DNA from: Klebsiella pneumoniae
Lineage (GTDB): Bacteria; Myxococcota_A; UBA9042
Assembly: GCA_945889325.1 (NCBI GenBank)
Contig: CAMDBH010000007.1
Coordinates: 1-64,000, forward strand
DNA length: 64,000 nt
Direction: 5' to 3'
Part shown: piece by piece, positions 17,728 through 26,313 of the stretch
How positions within the stretch are numbered: the stretch's first letter is position 1
Layout of the letters: every line of letters begins with the position of its first letter
Translations under genes and position numbers: made by a program
The notes under the pieces: model-generated
What the model was told of the DNA's origin: nothing
The model's database searches: none
The model's input: only the letters and a program-made list of their open reading frames with translations

Positions 17728-20457
17728 ATGCTCGAACACATCAAGGAATCGGAATTGCGCGCGTTGATCGCCCGCGGCAAAGCGGCTGGATTTGTGTCGG
17801 TGGACGACATCCAGCGCGTGGTCGGCGGCGGTGACGTCGATCGCAGCATTTTGGATGACATTTTGTCACTGCTCGGTGCCAATTTTATTGAAGTGCTCGA
17901 TCACAAGCAGGCCGCGCGCGAGCAGCCGCAAATGCCGATCCGTCCTGTGGCACCGCCGCCGCAAGCCAACGCCCACAAAGATGAAACACTGGGTTATGTG
18001 GAAGAAACCTACCTGCGCACCAACGATCCCGTGCGCATGTACCTGCGCAAGATGGGATCGGTTGCGCTACTGACCCGTCAGGGCGAAATCGAAATCGCCA
18101 AGCGCATTGAAATGGGCGAGCACGAGGTGCTGGACTCACTGTTGTCGACCAAGCTGACTTTTGAATCGATTTTGGCGCTGCGCGACCACGCCAAGCAGAT
18201 CATCAACTGGGTGGAGCAAGAACGCCACACGCAGCAGCAGATGGCCAGTGAAGGTATTGATAAAGAAGAGATTTTGGCGCGGGTCGAAAACCGCCGCGGT
18301 GGCGAGCGCCCGCCGTTTTCCCTCAAAGAACTGGTCAAGTCGATGGACGACGGCGTCGGTGGCGCCGATGAAATCGCGATTTGTCAGCAATTGCTTGAAT
18401 CTTTGAATGAATTGGAGCGTTTTGCCAAAGAGCAGCACAAGATCAGCCACGACGTGCACAACGCCAAAGCCGAACAACCGCGCCGCGATGCGATCAAGCA
18501 CGAATTGGGCAAAGTGGTGACTGAGCCCTATATCGCCGAAGTGGTCAGCGACATGCTGGAGAAGATCCAGGTCGGCAAGATGGTCGTGGGCGATGTGGTC
18601 GAAGCCGCGCTTTACAAGGCGAAAAAAGGCACAGAACCTGAGACGTTGCCGGTGATGGCCACCTTGCTGCGCATCACCAAGTTGTACCGCAAACGCGTGC
18701 GTTCGGAAGATCCGGCGGAAGCCGCGCGCGCCGATTTGGCGCGCAAGAAACCGACGCGCTCGCTGGACGATTTGTTGCGCGCTGTGCTTGAAGACGAGGC
18801 GGCGACCAAGCTGCTGCTCAAGCTCGCCCACGGCATCGCGTCCGATGATACCGATCCGTATAAAGTTTTGGACAATTTGCAGGAGAAACTCAGCCGCGCC
18901 CAAACCAAGAATTTCCAAAAAGCCTTGGCCATCGCTTTTGAGGAAGCGGCTCCTATGTGCAAGGAATTGCTTGCCAAACGTGCCGAAGTCGTTATCGGCG
19001 AGCCTTCGCACAATGATTATCAGAAGCATTTGAAGGCGCGCAACGATCGCATCGGTCAGCTAGTAAATGAAATTATTGATTTGTTTACTTGGGTGCCCAA
19101 GTCGCGGCAAAAGGGCAAGCCGTTGCCCAACCGCCCGGCGATCATCCAGGGGCCCGATGGCCCGATCGTGCCCAAGCCGGGTCTAGACACCCATGATTTT
19201 GCGTCCCTTTCAGCGCAATACGCTGAGACGGTGGTTTTTGATGAAGTGCGCAAGGCTTTGGAGGATCTGCCTGTCTCACTGCGGCTTTATGATATTATTC
19301 AGAAACGCGCGCTTTTAGAGCGATTGCTCGACTGCGGTCTGCACCGCAAGCAGTACGACCTGGTGATCGAACAATTCAAGACCATTGTCCGCGAGGTGAT
19401 GGACGCCAACCACAATCAAGCGCAAGAGGAGATGAAACTTGCGGATATCGCAGCTGAAAGGCTTAAGGCGCAGGGCAAGAAGAAGCCGGACATCATTTTT
19501 GCCTATAAAAAGCATGTGACTGTTCTGATGCGTGATTTCAAGGATGCCCAGCCGCAGGCGCTGCGCAACTTGGAAAAGAAAAACGGCATCACGCGCCAAG
19601 AGCTGAGCGACGGCTTCAAGGCCATGAAAGAAGCGCAGCGCGTTATCGACAACTATGCCAAACAGACCGGACACAATCAGGATTCGCTCAAGAAGATTTA
19701 CGAATCGATCGTGCGCGGCGAACGCATGGCCAACAAGGCCAAGTCCGAGTTGGTCGAGGCCAACTTGCGCTTGGTGGTGTCCATTGCCAAAAAGTACACC
19801 AACCGCGGGTTGCAATTTCTTGATTTAATTCAGGAAGGCAATATCGGCCTGATGAAAGCGGTGGACAAATTTGAATACCGCCGCGGTTACAAATTTTCGA
19901 CCTACGCGACGTGGTGGATTCGGCAGGCGATCACGCGGGCGATCGCCGATCAAGCGCGCACGATCCGCATTCCGGTGCACATGATCGAGACGATCAACAA
20001 GTTGGTGCGTACATCTCGGTATTTGCAGCAAGAATTGGCGCGCGAGCCGATGCCCGAAGAAGTGGCGGCCAAAATGGAAATGCCGCTGGACAAAGTGCGC
20101 AAAGTTTTGAAGATAGCCAAGGAGCCGATATCGTTAGAGACGCCGATCGGCGAAGAAGAAGACAGCCACTTAGGCGATTTTATCGAAGACAAACGCGCGG
20201 TGTCGCCGGTCGATGCAGTGACGATGGCAGCGTTGGAAGAAAAGGTCCGCAAATCACTGGCTTGCCTGGCGCCGCGCGAGGAGAAGGTCATCCGTATGCG
20301 TTTTGGCATCGGCGAACGCAGCGATCACACGCTGGAAGAAGTCGGCCAACAATTCGGCGTCACCCGCGAACGCATCCGCCAGATAGAGGCAAAAGCATTG
20401 CGCAAATTGCGCCAAACCACCCGCGCGAAGATCTTGAAGCCGTTTTCCGATGGTTGA
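17728..20457 (+). CDS. rpoD: RNA polymerase sigma-70 factor with long non-conserved region
   Basis: [114 protein letters not shown]. Confidence 0.97.
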   Translation: MLEHIKESELRALIARGKAAGFVSVDDIQRVVGGGDVDRSILDDILSLLGANFIEVLDHKQAAREQPQMPIRPVAPPPQANAHKDETLGYVEETYLRTNDPVRMYLRKMGSVALLTRQGEIEIAKRIEMGEHEVLDSLLSTKLTFESILALRDHAKQIINWVEQERHTQQQMASEGIDKEEILARVENRRGGERPPFSLKELVKSMDDGVGGADEIAICQQLLESLNELERFAKEQHKISHDVHNAKAEQPRRDAIKHELGKVVTEPYIAEVVSDMLEKIQVGKMVVGDVVEAALYKAKKGTEPETLPVMATLLRITKLYRKRVRSEDPAEAARADLARKKPTRSLDDLLRAVLEDEAATKLLLKLAHGIASDDTDPYKVLDNLQEKLSRAQTKNFQKALAIAFEEAAPMCKELLAKRAEVVIGEPSHNDYQKHLKARNDRIGQLVNEIIDLFTWVPKSRQKGKPLPNRPAIIQGPDGPIVPKPGLDTHDFASLSAQYAETVVFDEVRKALEDLPVSLRLYDIIQKRALLERLLDCGLHRKQYDLVIEQFKTIVREVMDANHNQAQEEMKLADIAAERLKAQGKKKPDIIFAYKKHVTVLMRDFKDAQPQALRNLEKKNGITRQELSDGFKAMKEAQRVIDNYAKQTGHNQDSLKKIYESIVRGERMANKAKSELVEANLRLVVSIAKKYTNRGLQFLDLIQEGNIGLMKAVDKFEYRRGYKFSTYATWWIRQAITRAIADQARTIRIPVHMIETINKLVRTSRYLQQELAREPMPEEVAAKMEMPLDKVRKVLKIAKEPISLETPIGEEEDSHLGDFIEDKRAVSPVDAVTMAALEEKVRKSLACLAPREEKVIRMRFGIGERSDHTLEEVGQQFGVTRERIRQIEAKALRKLRQTTRAKILKPFSDG

Positions 20458-20527
20458 CGCGATCGCTGCATAGCGGTCTACTACTGCCGCGCTTGACGGC
20501 CGCGTAAGCGTTGCCTAAAGCGTAAAC

Positions 20528-20603
20528 GGGCCTATAGCTCAGCGGTTAGAGCTGCCGGCTCATAACCGGCTGGTCCCAGGTTCAAATCCTGGTGGGCCCA
20601 CCA
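20528..20603 (+). tRNA. tRNA with CAT anticodon, probably tRNA-Ile2 (lysidine type)
   Basis: GGGCCTATAGCTCAGCGGTTAGAGCTGCCGGCTCATAACCGGC...GGTTCAAATCCTGGTGGGCCCACCA; cloverleaf, encoded CCA. Confidence 0.9.
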
Positions 20604-20679
20604 GAATGAACTGGCATTGAGCCAGCAACAGCAGCTGTTTGCGGGTACGCCCCGCTTGTAACAGCAAGGGAATTGCAGC

Positions 20680-21438
20680 ATGTCTGTGACGCAACCGACC
20701 CAGATTATGGATATTTTGCGCAAAATTCAAGCGCTCGACGATGAAAGCCGCGACATTCGGACCAACCGCGATGCCATGGTCAGCAACCTTGAACGGTTGC
20801 GCAAAGTTTTGGGCCATTTGGACCGCGAACTCGACGACAAACGCGGCAAACTCGCGGAAGCCGAATCGTGGAACCGCAAGAAAAGCAGTGAGTTGGAAAC
20901 GGAGCGCGAAAAGCTCAACAAAGCCAAAAGCAAGTTGACGGGTGTTACCAAATCCAAAGAATACATTGCCGTCAACAAAGAGCTTGAAAACGTTCGTAAA
21001 AACATCGCTCGCAGTGAAGACGAAGTGACCAATTTGTTGGGCGCGGTCGACGAATTTCGCGCGGCGATCACACGTGAAGAAGAAAAGGTCAAGGACCTCC
21101 GCAGCCAAGCCATTGAAGCTGAACGAGAAAACCAGACTCGGTTGGGCATCATGGACGGCAAGATCGCCGAAGTCGACGCGCGCCGGGCGATCGTGTCGGG
21201 GCAAATTGATCGCGCGATCGTTAGCCGCTACAACAAGATTGCCGGCGCCCGCGGCGGCATCGCCGTGGTTGGCGTCACTTCCGACACCGGTTGCTGCCAA
21301 GGCTGCAATATGACATTGCAACCGCGTTTTGTTGAAAACATTATCCGCGGGTCGAGCATCGTGTGTTGCCCGCATTGTTCGCGTTATCTGTATGCGGATT
21401 TCGGTCATGATGCGGGCGGTGTGGCGCAGGTCCCGTGA
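20680..21438 (+). CDS. Coiled-coil + C4-type zinc ribbon domain protein
   Basis: Coiled-coil N-terminus; CCQGCNMTLQPRFVENIIRGSSIVCCPHCSRYLY. Confidence 0.85.
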   Translation: MSVTQPTQIMDILRKIQALDDESRDIRTNRDAMVSNLERLRKVLGHLDRELDDKRGKLAEAESWNRKKSSELETEREKLNKAKSKLTGVTKSKEYIAVNKELENVRKNIARSEDEVTNLLGAVDEFRAAITREEEKVKDLRSQAIEAERENQTRLGIMDGKIAEVDARRAIVSGQIDRAIVSRYNKIAGARGGIAVVGVTSDTGCCQGCNMTLQPRFVENIIRGSSIVCCPHCSRYLYADFGHDAGGVAQVP

Positions 21439-21685
21439 TTTCTATTGACCTTTGAACCCGATGGTCGCCAGCGCGTCGACGACAGCAAACAGGGCCGGAA
21501 TGGCTGCAACGACTGCGGCCAGACTGGCTGGCATTGTCATGCGCGCGCAATTCCGCGGCTGTTTCAGCGAGTTGTCCGGCGCGCTTCGCGTTTTGCGCTT
21601 GCTGCACCGCAGCGGTTCTGCTAATCTGAAATTCAGACTATCGGAGCTCAGAGGCTGTGAAATATCCATTTCACAGCTGCTGAGC

Positions 21686-21806
21686 GGGGTCAGGTCTTAG
21701 CAATTTCTGCGTGTCCGTTCCGTAAGTTATTGATATTATAGAAGCTAAACAATTGAATCCGAGCAGGCCGCTGGTCGATCGGCAGAAATTGCTAACACCA
21801 GGCCCC
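21686..21806. mobile_element. ~121-bp inverted-repeat mini-element
   Basis: Left GGGGTCAGGTCTTAGCAATTTCTG; right reverse complement GGGGCCTGGTGTTAGCAATTTCTG (21/24 matches). Confidence 0.65.
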
Positions 21807-21846
21807 ATTTGAGAGCGGTGAAACTGCGCGCATCGGCAAGCGCGGC

Positions 21847-22163
21847 ATGCTGGTGATTCCGCAAAAAATGCGCAAAATCCTAGATTTGCAAGAAGGCGAT
21901 TTGCTTTTGGCTGAGTTGCACAACGGCGGCATCCTCTTGCGCCCCGCCGTCACGCTGCCGATCGAGATCTATGCCCTTGAACGCAAAGTGGAATTGCTGT
22001 TGGCCAACGCCATCGATTTTGACGATTTGCAAACCATCAAGGCAGAAGTGCTGAGTTGGGGCTTAGATCCTGAAGCATACTGGCAGATTTTGCGGCGTTG
22101 CGCGCCAAGGATCAGCCGATTTTGCGCGCGGCGATTCTGGCAAAGGCGACGCATCTGGTGACT
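21847..22163 (+). pseudogene. AbrB/MazE-type antitoxin joined to the C-terminal remnant of a PIN toxin
   Basis: IGKRGMLVIPQKMRKILDLQEGDLLLAEL...; then, after deletion of the PIN N-terminus and a frame change, LADFAALRAKDQPILRAAILAKATHLVTGD. Confidence 0.7.
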
Positions 22164-22398
22164 GGCGATTGGCGCCGCGCCCTTCGGCGGGACCTAGATC
22201 GACGATGAGCACATGATCTTCGGTTGCCGACATGGTTTTCTCAATCGGCGCCTGCATTTCCACGCGCTCGCGATCGCCGGCAATGACGCGAAAGACCGAA
22301 TATTGCACGCGATCCCCGTAACCGCGCATCATGCGGGCAATTTTGCGCAGGCGTTTGTCGTCGCTGATATCGTAGCAAACCAAATACGCTTGGCGCAT
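22063..22398 (-). pseudogene. cas2: CRISPR-associated Cas2, C-terminally truncated/chimeric
   Basis: MRQAYLVCYDISDDKRLRKIARMMRGYGDRVQYSVFRV...EDHVLIVDLGPAEGRG; residues after GRG come from the antisense of the PIN remnant. Confidence 0.85.
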
Positions 22399-22422
22399 GA
22401 AAATGACCTCGTCGGTGGCGTA

Positions 22423-24000
22423 TTATCGCACTTCGAATGCTGGCAACTCTTTGATCTCACCTAGCAAATGTCTCGCCAACAACCTGGCCTGCACTTCAAA
22501 TACCCGGCGATAGCTGCTGCGGTAGCCAAAAACTGGATGGGTAACAAGGCTGTCGACGCGGCGCTCGTAGCCGGTGATCACTTTCTTGCGCCCGTGCTCG
22601 TTCAAATTGCAGCTTGGACCACGCTGGACAAAGTGGCCCGGCCCGAGTTCGCCCTAGTTCAGCAGCGTAATCGCCACCGAGTCGGCGATAATTGGACGAA
22701 ATTCTTCCATCATATCCGAGGCAAGGGCTGGGCGACCGTGGCGAGTTTGGTGGAGGAATCCCAGCAGCGGCTCCAGACCGATGCGCCAGAGCACATGGGT
22801 CCACTCGCGCGCCAACATGGCGTACAGAAACGAAAGTACCGCATTTGTCGGGTCCGCGGGCGGTCGACGGTTGCGGCCGTTGAAATCGAAGCCGGCAAAT
22901 TTGGCGTTGTCGCCGAGCATCGCTGAAAATACGCTGAAATAGGCGCGTGCCGCCGATCCCTCACAGCCGATCAACACGGCCAAGTCGGCGGCATTGGCGG
23001 CCGCATCGGCTGCTTCACTCATTTGCCGCAGTGCCGACGCCACAGCTGGCGTTTGATCGGACCCTTCGTCGCGCGCGGCGTTGCGCCGCAAGACATGGCG
23101 TTGGTTGCGGATTTTTGTGACGACAAGTCTCTTGGCCAGCGTCAGCGCCACCGGCACGTCGATCGCGGCGGCGTGCTGCGCCTGGCGCAGCGCGACATTG
23201 CCATGCGGCAACCCCGTAGCCACACCGTAGAACCACCCGCCCTGACTGAGGAAAGCCACAGGGATATCCTTAGACAGCAACCGCGTCAGCGCCGGACCGC
23301 TGATGTGGCTGCCGCCGTGCATGGCGACATGCAACACCTGAGACAGCGGAATCCGAGCGCTTTCACGCCCTGAAACGACCAATTCATCCCCAGAAAGTCC
23401 GACTTTCGCGCCCGGCGTCGCGATGTGCACGGGCATCGCGTCGTCGCGAGCGGGGATCAAACGGCGCGGCAATCGATCGTCCAAATCCAGACTTAGCGCG
23501 ACCGGGTTGTGCAATAAGCTCAGTTCATGTGGCAAGCAGATCGGCGCAAGGGAACAGCCGTCGCATTTGCTGCTGGCGACCAAAGGCGGGGGCAGCATTG
23601 CATCGGCGACCGCAGCGCGCAATTGCGCAGCAGCAGTCAGGGTTTGGGCAATCAGGGCGTCGTCGATGGCGACGTAGACCCGCTTGTTGCTGCCTGCGTA
23701 CCAAAGGCCAGCTTGGCGCACCTGATAACCGTGCTCGCGCAAAACCAAAGCCTGAGCGCAGACTTGGACGCGATCTGCTGGCCAGGCACCTTCAACCAAA
23801 TCCGGTGCTTTGCCGCGCTTGTAGTCGATGGGGCGAACCCACGGCGTTTCCTCTTCTGCTTCAACTAGATCGATGCGGGTCGTCACGCCGATTTCATGCG
23901 CGGTCAAATACAAACTACGGGCCACCTCTTTGCCGCTAGATCGCAGTGCCCCAAAATGCGTTTGACCGTTGGCGTGCATTTCTGTACAATAACTTGTACG
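22423..24000 (-). pseudogene. cas4-cas1: Cas4-Cas1 fusion, 5'-truncated, with in-frame TAG at 22654-22656
   Basis: Cas4 part KCDGCSLAPICLPHE; Cas1 part GRESARIPLSQVLHVAMHGGSHISGPALTRLL...LSFLYAMLAREWTHVLWRIGLEPLLGFLHQTRHGRPALASDMMEEFRPIIADSVAITLLN*GELGPGHFVQRGPSCNLNEHGRKKVITGYERR in one frame. Confidence 0.88.
23962..23990 (+). promoter_or_regulatory. Promoter/operator-like site for the antitoxin-PIN operon
   Basis: TTGACC, 17-nt spacer, TACAAT; -10 overlaps GTACAA-taac-TTGTAC inverted repeat. Confidence 0.5.
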
Positions 24001-24027
24001 GTGTCCATGGCCGCAAGGGTAAATCGT

Positions 24028-24264
24028 ATGTCGCAAGTAGCAACCACACAATTTCGTGAGCATTTACTCAATTGGCTCGACAAGGCCGAACGCGGTGAAG
24101 AGGTGATCATTGTGCGCCGCGGTCGCCCGAGTCTGCGCCTAACGCCGGTGCAGCCCGATCAGGCCCAAGCGGCAGAAAAGTTGGCGCAATGGCGCGACCG
24201 CGCGGTGCTGCACGATGTCGTCACGCCGGCAATCGCTGAGGATGTTTGGGAGATGGCGCAGTGA
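24028..24264 (+). CDS. Phd/YefM-type antitoxin
   Basis: MSQVATTQFREHLLNWLDKAERGEEVIIVRRGRPSLRLTPV. Confidence 0.8.
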   Translation: MSQVATTQFREHLLNWLDKAERGEEVIIVRRGRPSLRLTPVQPDQAQAAEKLAQWRDRAVLHDVVTPAIAEDVWEMAQ

Positions 24265-24650
24265 TCCTGCTCGATACCAACGCGTTTTTGTTCGATGCGT
24301 TGGCCCCTTCCAGACTGACGGCGCAGGCCAGTGCCGCAATCATCCAAGCGTTTTTGGCCAATCAATTGTGCGTCTTGGATGTGACTTTGACCGAAGTCGC
24401 GTGGCTTGCTCAGGCTGGTCGCATCGAACTGCACGGCAATACCGCGGAGTTTCTGGAGACGGCGGTACAAGCGCGCAATATCGTTGTACTTGCCGTCACA
24501 CCTGCGATCGCGACACTGGCGGCCGGTTTGGCGATGCACAAGGATCCCGCCGATCGACTGATCGCTGCAGCGGCGATGACGCATCGCGCGCGATTGGTGA
24601 CCAGCGATGAACGTTTGCGCGCGGTTGCGGGGCTGGTGGCGGTTTGGTGA
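24261..24650 (+). CDS. PIN-domain toxin (VapC-like)
   Basis: VILLDTNAFLFDALAPSRL...ITPAIATLAAGLAMHKDPADRLIAAAAMTHRARLVTSDERL-type motifs; GTG start overlaps antitoxin stop. Confidence 0.85.
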   Translation: MILLDTNAFLFDALAPSRLTAQASAAIIQAFLANQLCVLDVTLTEVAWLAQAGRIELHGNTAEFLETAVQARNIVVLAVTPAIATLAAGLAMHKDPADRLIAAAAMTHRARLVTSDERLRAVAGLVAVW

Positions 24651-24654
24651 GGTA

Positions 24655-24730
24655 GCGTTGTGGCGATTGCGATGGGGCCACCGCATGCCAACACCCTGTA
24701 GAACCACCCGCCCTGGCTGAGAAGTGGTGA
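24655..24730 (-). pseudogene. Second short cas1-like fragment
   Basis: Minus strand encodes SQGGWFYRVLACGGPIAIA; shares exact CAGGGCGGGTGGTTCTAC with cas1 (SQGGWFYGVATGLPHGNVA, about 23190-23252). Confidence 0.65.
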
Positions 24731-24750
24731 AAAAGCCTTTTTCGCAACGT

Positions 24751-24947
24751 CTCATACCAATTCCACTTGTTTCGGATCGATGATTGGGGCCGACCCCAAT
24801 CCGTCACTCCCGCGCAGGCGGGAGCCCAGGCTAAAGAAGGCATTGATTTTAATACAGATGCTGGTAGCAGCCTGGGTCCCCGCCTCCGCGGGGATGACGT
24901 TGAGAGGACCGTTGGCATAATCGTAATTTTGTGGAATTGGTATGAGT
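24751..24947. mobile_element. 197-bp MITE-like element with nested palindromes
   Basis: 16-bp perfect TIR CTCATACCAATTCCAC / GTGGAATTGGTATGAG; internal CGTCACTCCCGCGCAGGCGGGAGCCCAGGC ... GCCTGGGTCCCCGCCTCCGCGGGGATGACG. Confidence 0.8.
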
Positions 24948-25084
24948 GGAGACGCGAAGCGGCTCCTTCACAGTTCGAATTCTTGCGGCAGGTCGCGTTC
25001 GACGGCAAACAACGCGTCGTCGCCGCCGTCGGGCATCGTCGTCAACTGCGCTCGCTTGCCAATGCCGCCCTGCCCAACCGTCAA

Positions 25085-25465
25085 CTAACGCGCCACGGAG
25101 CCCGGAATGTTCGGATTTTCCGGATTCACTACAACCGTCAACTTAGCCGGATGCACAACGATATCGAAATCTTCCATGGGAATTGCCCCCAACAGCGGCA
25201 GATCGCCCAGCACCATGGCACCGCCAAAGCAATTGCGGTTGTCAAACGTCAGCTTGATCGGCCCAACGTACGGCACGCGTTGGCGTTCACCGTCGGCAAG
25301 GGTGACTTCACGCATTTCGAGCACTTCCACGCCGAGTTGATTGGCAACATGTTGCGGGATGCAGAGATGCAGCGCGCCCGTGTCGACAAGCGCGTTGACG
25401 GTCATGGCTTTGTCCTGCGGTCTGAGTGGGTTGGATAGGGTGATGTCGGTGTAGATCGGGCCCAT
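25085..25465 (-). CDS. Single-domain retropepsin-like (clan AA) aspartic protease
   Basis: NALVDTGALHLCIPQHVANQLGVE...ADGERQRVPYVGPIKLTF...VLGDLPLLGAIPMEDFDIVVHPAKLTVVVNPENPN. Confidence 0.8.
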   Translation of the reverse strand: MGPIYTDITLSNPLRPQDKAMTVNALVDTGALHLCIPQHVANQLGVEVLEMREVTLADGERQRVPYVGPIKLTFDNRNCFGGAMVLGDLPLLGAIPMEDFDIVVHPAKLTVVVNPENPNIPGSVAR

Positions 25466-25528
25466 TGGCGTTCCTCGTGCGGGCCGCATGCGCGCGGACG
25501 ACGGGCAGTATGACACGGTGCGCGGGAG

Positions 25529-25655
25529 TTAGGGCAGTGGTTTTTTGGCGGTGAACAAGCCACCCCCGAAATGGCGGTTCCTGCCCAGAGAAATGGGCCT
25601 TTGATTGCGGTGGTGAAGGTCAATTCTAGGGTGCCGGTCACTCCACCATCCGACG
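25529..25655 (-). pseudogene. RAMP-like C-terminal remnant
   Basis: VASDGGVTGTLELTF and, in the adjacent frame, RPISLGRNRHFGGGLFTAKKPLP*, resembling a RAMP glycine-rich loop. Confidence 0.3.
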
Positions 25656-25709
25656 CAACGGGGAGATTTCGGACCTTTGTCTATGGCCTTGGAACGCCGC
25701 GGCGGGCTC

Positions 25710-26084
25710 TCAAAGTATTGGCGACGTTTCAAACCGGCCTAGACCGTAATGCGAGCCGTAACCCAGACAGATTGGGCCATTGACCGGTTCGGCGAATTCG
25801 ATTTCAAATGCCGACCACGCTGCTTGGGGCGCGGCGCGCCCGCCGCGGTTGCGCTCGCGGACAAAGTGGCGAAAGCGGGCGTCGAATATTTCCGATTGCG
25901 AACTTTGGGTGATGCGAACTGGCACCGGTAAGCCGCGGCGCGACAGTTCCGCGGCAACCTGGCCGATGAAGGAATCCGCGCCAGCTCGCTTCAAGTGGCG
26001 CGGCGGAACGAACGGTGTCACCGATCGCCACACCGACGCGCTTCCGATAGTTTTTTGCATTTCATCGCCCCACGGCACCGGCAA
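25710..26084 (-). pseudogene. Csb2 (GSU0054/Cas5-Cas6)-like C-terminal fragment
   Basis: WRSVTPFVPPRHLKRAG...FARFRHFVRERNRGG-type central motif...EPVNGPICLGYGSHYGLGRF; 5' part of the gene missing. Confidence 0.65.
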
Positions 26085-26231
26085 CAGCCGCCGTTCCGAG
26101 CGCGGCGAGCCATTTTTCCTCTTATTTTGAATGGTTACATCTAGGTCGCCCCACCGACAGGCTGAGGAGACGGGCTTTCAAGCGCCTGCCGGACCGTGGT
26201 ATACACACTGACCGCTTTGCAAGATCAACCT

Positions 26232-26267
26232 GTTTCAACCCGCGGAGGCGGGTTTCTTGAATGCGAG
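26232..26267. CRISPR. Single CRISPR-repeat-like palindromic unit (possible relic array)
   Basis: GTTTCAACCCGCGGAGGCGGGTTTCTTGAATGCGAG; further GTTTCAA-start at 26274 followed by CCCTGGGTCGAGGG. Confidence 0.4.
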
Positions 26268-26313
26268 CCCGGGGTTTCAACCCTGGGTCGAGGGTCGACC
26301 GACGATGTTGTTT

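Noticed and set aside
21442-21669. Minus ORF ending VDALATIGFKGQ, similar to the RnhA C-terminus VDALATMGLKGL
   Set aside because: Only ~12 residues match in a composition-biased stretch; not enough to call a duplicated rnhA tail
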